From NCBI GenBank assembly GCA_964035575.1, contig OZ037859.1, positions 372,001 through 436,000 of the forward strand: DNA of 64,000 nt, given 5' to 3'. A program made the translations under genes and the position numbers. Position 1 is the first letter of the stretch, and each line of letters starts with the position of its first letter. This DNA is from Rhynchopus sp. YZ270_cl-10. Lineage: Eukaryota > Euglenozoa > Diplonemea > Diplonemida > Diplonemidae. Below the pieces are notes generated by a model that saw only the letters and a list, made by a program, of their open reading frames with translations, made no database searches and was not told the DNA's origin. Below are positions 61,791 to 64,000 of this stretch, one piece after another.

Positions 61791-62156
61791 AGAAAACAAC
61801 CCCTAAAAGCTTGTGGCTGCATACAACACAACCACTGATCTGTTCCGACCTGCAGGAGAAGAAAGACAATTTTTCGGTGAACTCAGCTCAAATCCTCTAA
61901 TTTTTAAATATATTTTTCGAACATCGCTGATGTATTAGTGCAGTATGTCCACCGTTGTGCAAATCTCCTCCCGTCTTCTTGTATTCTGCCAAACTCACAA
62001 CAAAAAAAAGTAAAACTCGGAAGACCAATAAAGTATATACAGCTCCACCACACTCCCTGGAAGTGGGGCGTAGGGCGCCATGAAAGAAAAGTAGAAGAAT
62101 CGTCGAGCAAAAGAAGAAGAAAAAAAATGACGACAAAAATAAAAAGAAAAGTTTAT

Positions 62157-62190
62157 GAGATGAACCTAAGCCTCGTGTGCTTAGTCACCC
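62157..62190 (-). repeat. Family A hairpin repeat
   Basis: GAGATGAACCTAAGCCTCGT then GTGCTTAGTCACC; the inner stem CTAAGC/GCTTAG is perfect. Confidence 0.75.
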
Positions 62191-62640
62191 AGGGGGAAAA
62201 ACAAATTTTCCAGAGAGAAGTTCGTAATAATTATGTATGTGCCTAGTTCGTGTTCAGACATAAAAACAAAAGCTGTTGTTGATGGCGCACGCCGTCTTCT
62301 ACAGAACAAAAACAGAAGAATATACATTCATATACTTACTATTTATAACACAAACAGTAAGCACTAAAGGGTGTAACACGTAGAAGAAGAAAAAAAACTG
62401 AGATAAAAAAGAAATCAGAGCAAAAAAGAAAAGCAACAAAAAAATATCCAGATACTTTTCTACTCAAGGAGAACAGAAAGCGTGACAGGGACGAACGGAT
62501 GGGGCGCACTTCCTTCCATTTAGATAGCCAACGACAACTAGCCCCTTCACCGTACGGGTACCCTCCTCTCTAATGGTGTGCACTTTGGTATTGCATGAGT
62601 ATTGATGAATTCTCCACCTTTATCAGTGGGTGAACATAAA
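62191..62640. other. AT-rich spacer
   Basis: No gene seen; a weak TTCATATACTTACTATT repeat near 62330-62375. Confidence 0.4.
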
Positions 62641-62862
62641 GTTGACTTGAAATACAAAAACCTGCTCGTAACAGTGTACCTTGGTACATGACCGGCTGTA
62701 CCGGGGGTGGACACCCCAACCATGCAGTCCTACATCGACTTCGTGGGCTAAATCTGATATGTGCTACTCCCGCTTCCGCTCATCAGCCAGATTAACGGGG
62801 ATCATTGCGGACACAGGGTAATTAAGCCTGTGAGCCATGATGTAGGGTCCGGTTGGGATACA
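62641..62862 (-). repeat. Family C repeat, near full length
   Basis: Runs from GACTTGAAATACAAAAACCT through GTAACAGTGTACCTTGGTAC, GCAGTCCTACATCGACTTCG, TACTCCCGCTTCCGCTC and ATCATTGCGGACACAGGG to GATGTAGGGTCCGG. Confidence 0.85.
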
Positions 62863-62869
62863 TAAAGAG

Positions 62870-63600
62870 AATAAAGAGCACAAAAACACAAAAGGTTCAA
62901 AAGAGATGCAAAACAGCTGAACGCCAACATCCAGGATTTATTTTTTTTATACACAGATGGTATGCGTATCTCACCCCGCGTTGGTGAGTAACCCCTCGAG
63001 CAGCCTTGACTTAATTGACACGCAATACCTAGGTAAACTGCACTGAAACACATCCAAAGAAAGATTGCAAACCACAACGGTTTGGTAAGACGATCCTAAG
63101 CCTCTCAGGCTTAGCCTTCTTTAAAATATAGCAGACAGATGGCCCACCTTAGGGCACAACAACCCCATCACATCTTCTCTCCAACCCCAAAAACTTTGTG
63201 TGCACCACGTCGGAAAAAAACCCCCCCACTCAATGCAGCAGAGGGTAAGCAGTTCCGGAGGTCCGCAGCTAGAGGGAAGGGAAAAAGGAAGGGGAGAGGA
63301 GAAGGGAGGGGGGGGTGAAGGGAGGCCTCGGTGTGTTGTATTGCATCACTCCTCTTAAGACCAGACGCAAGCTTAAGAGCGACCCTAATGGGTCGGTCTC
63401 GTGGGTCTTGTCTTACGGCCGATCGAATTGAGATGTGACTATTGTCTTGACACACAACCAGCCCCCATTTTTTGACAAATCTCAATCGAGATGTTTGAAA
63501 CAAGGATACATTCCCAACCCTGACCAAAGTAAACATCTTCGGCCACAAAAAAAATACTGAGGAAAAGGGATGCAAGAATCTCCACGCGCTTCTCTATGTT
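62870..63600. other. Spacer
   Basis: Family A copy at 63088-63123. The 63160-63580 part has mixed composition and a minus-strand frame without recognisable domain; I do not call a gene. Confidence 0.4.
63088..63123 (-). repeat. Family A hairpin repeat
   Basis: AAGACGATCCTAAGCCTCTC then AGGCTTAGCCTTCTTT. Confidence 0.65.
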
Positions 63601-63810
63601 TGGTTTTTTTTTGTGTCATTGTCTACATGCAGTCTCCACCTGTAGTCCCCACGGGTATTGTGTGATACTCTTTGGTGTGAACTGCGAGTGTTTTGGCAAT
63701 GAAACATGGACAAAAAAATGCCCTTTTGAAAGGAAAAAAAAAATGTCGGTAGATTGGCGCAAAGGTCAAGATTCCACTTTGATTTGCAAAAAAAAAAGAG
63801 AAAAGTTTAT

Positions 63811-63846
63811 AAGATGATCCTAAGCCTCTTGTGCTTAGTCACCTTT
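63811..63846 (-). repeat. Family A hairpin repeat, typical copy
   Basis: AAGATGATCCTAAGCCTCTT then GTGCTTAGTCACCTT. The minus strand continues TATAAACTTTTCTCTTTTT. Confidence 0.8.
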
Positions 63847-63850
63847 AAAA

Positions 63851-63909
63851 ACGAATTAGATTCATATACTTTCAGTTCACAGAATTGAAAGTATATGAAT
63901 CTAATTCGT
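63851..63909. repeat. Perfect 24-bp hairpin
   Basis: Arms ACGAATTAGATTCATATACT plus TTCA and their exact reverse complement, with an 11-nt loop (GTTCACAGAAT). It carries the TTCATATAC word of the repeats at 60268 and 60468. Confidence 0.9.
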
Positions 63910-64000
63910 GTTGAAAAAGAAGAAAAATGCAAATGGTGCTTGAAGGGGAAATCCTTAGTGGAACCGATTTCAAAATAGTGGGAAAACAAAACAAAACAAA

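Noticed and set aside
63168-63575. 135-aa minus-strand frame
   Set aside because: No domain, no proper upstream acceptor and spacer-like composition.

Overview
This window looks like nuclear DNA from a protist whose genes are arranged the way they are in Euglenozoa. I place it there, with a diplonemid as the best guess, on architecture alone; no rRNA or spliced-leader gene is present to prove it. Every one of the roughly 19 protein genes I can support between 395 and 59235 lies on the minus strand. The genes have zero to four short introns with ordinary GT-AG borders, usually GTATG at the donor and a pyrimidine tract plus CAG at the acceptor. Many start codons follow a long pyrimidine tract and an AG, as expected for trans-splice acceptors in a polycistronic unit. 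Dinoflagellates also have one-way arrays but favour non-canonical donors, so they fit less well.

Layout from left to right: a secreted one-domain KatG-type peroxidase (395-1618); 9 kb of nested inverted repeats and satellites; a two-pore potassium channel; an orphan protein; a 1.2-kb foldback palindrome; a C2orf69-like hydrolase; an NDUFAF6-like complex I assembly factor; a ChrR-type cupin; a foldback carrying a 9-bp satellite; ATP-citrate lyase; 3 kb of repeats with a possible broken gene; two small orphan proteins; a leucine-rich-repeat protein; a ubiquitin-protease-like protein without its catalytic residues; 4 kb with a second foldback; a membrane-anchored trypsin-like protease; a basic orphan; a coiled-coil protein; a Kelch protein; a hAT-like non-autonomous transposon; a histidine-phosphatase gene in five exons; a TPR protein; an orphan 3-prime exon; an actin with a signal peptide; and nearly 5 kb of short repeats.

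The genes are not an operon in the functional sense. Several point to mitochondria (C2orf69-like, NDUFAF6-like, perhaps the cupin), ATP-citrate lyase makes cytosolic acetyl-CoA, and several enter the secretory path (peroxidase, protease, small cysteine protein, the unusual actin). What links them is transcription direction and spacer type.

The spacers are rich in short, hairpin-forming repeats. Five families (called A to E here) occur, as far as I can see, in one orientation only. Read on the coding strand, most end in a T-rich tail of the type AACTTTTCTTTTT. These elements and the signal-peptide actin with an altered nucleotide site are the most unusual things in the window.
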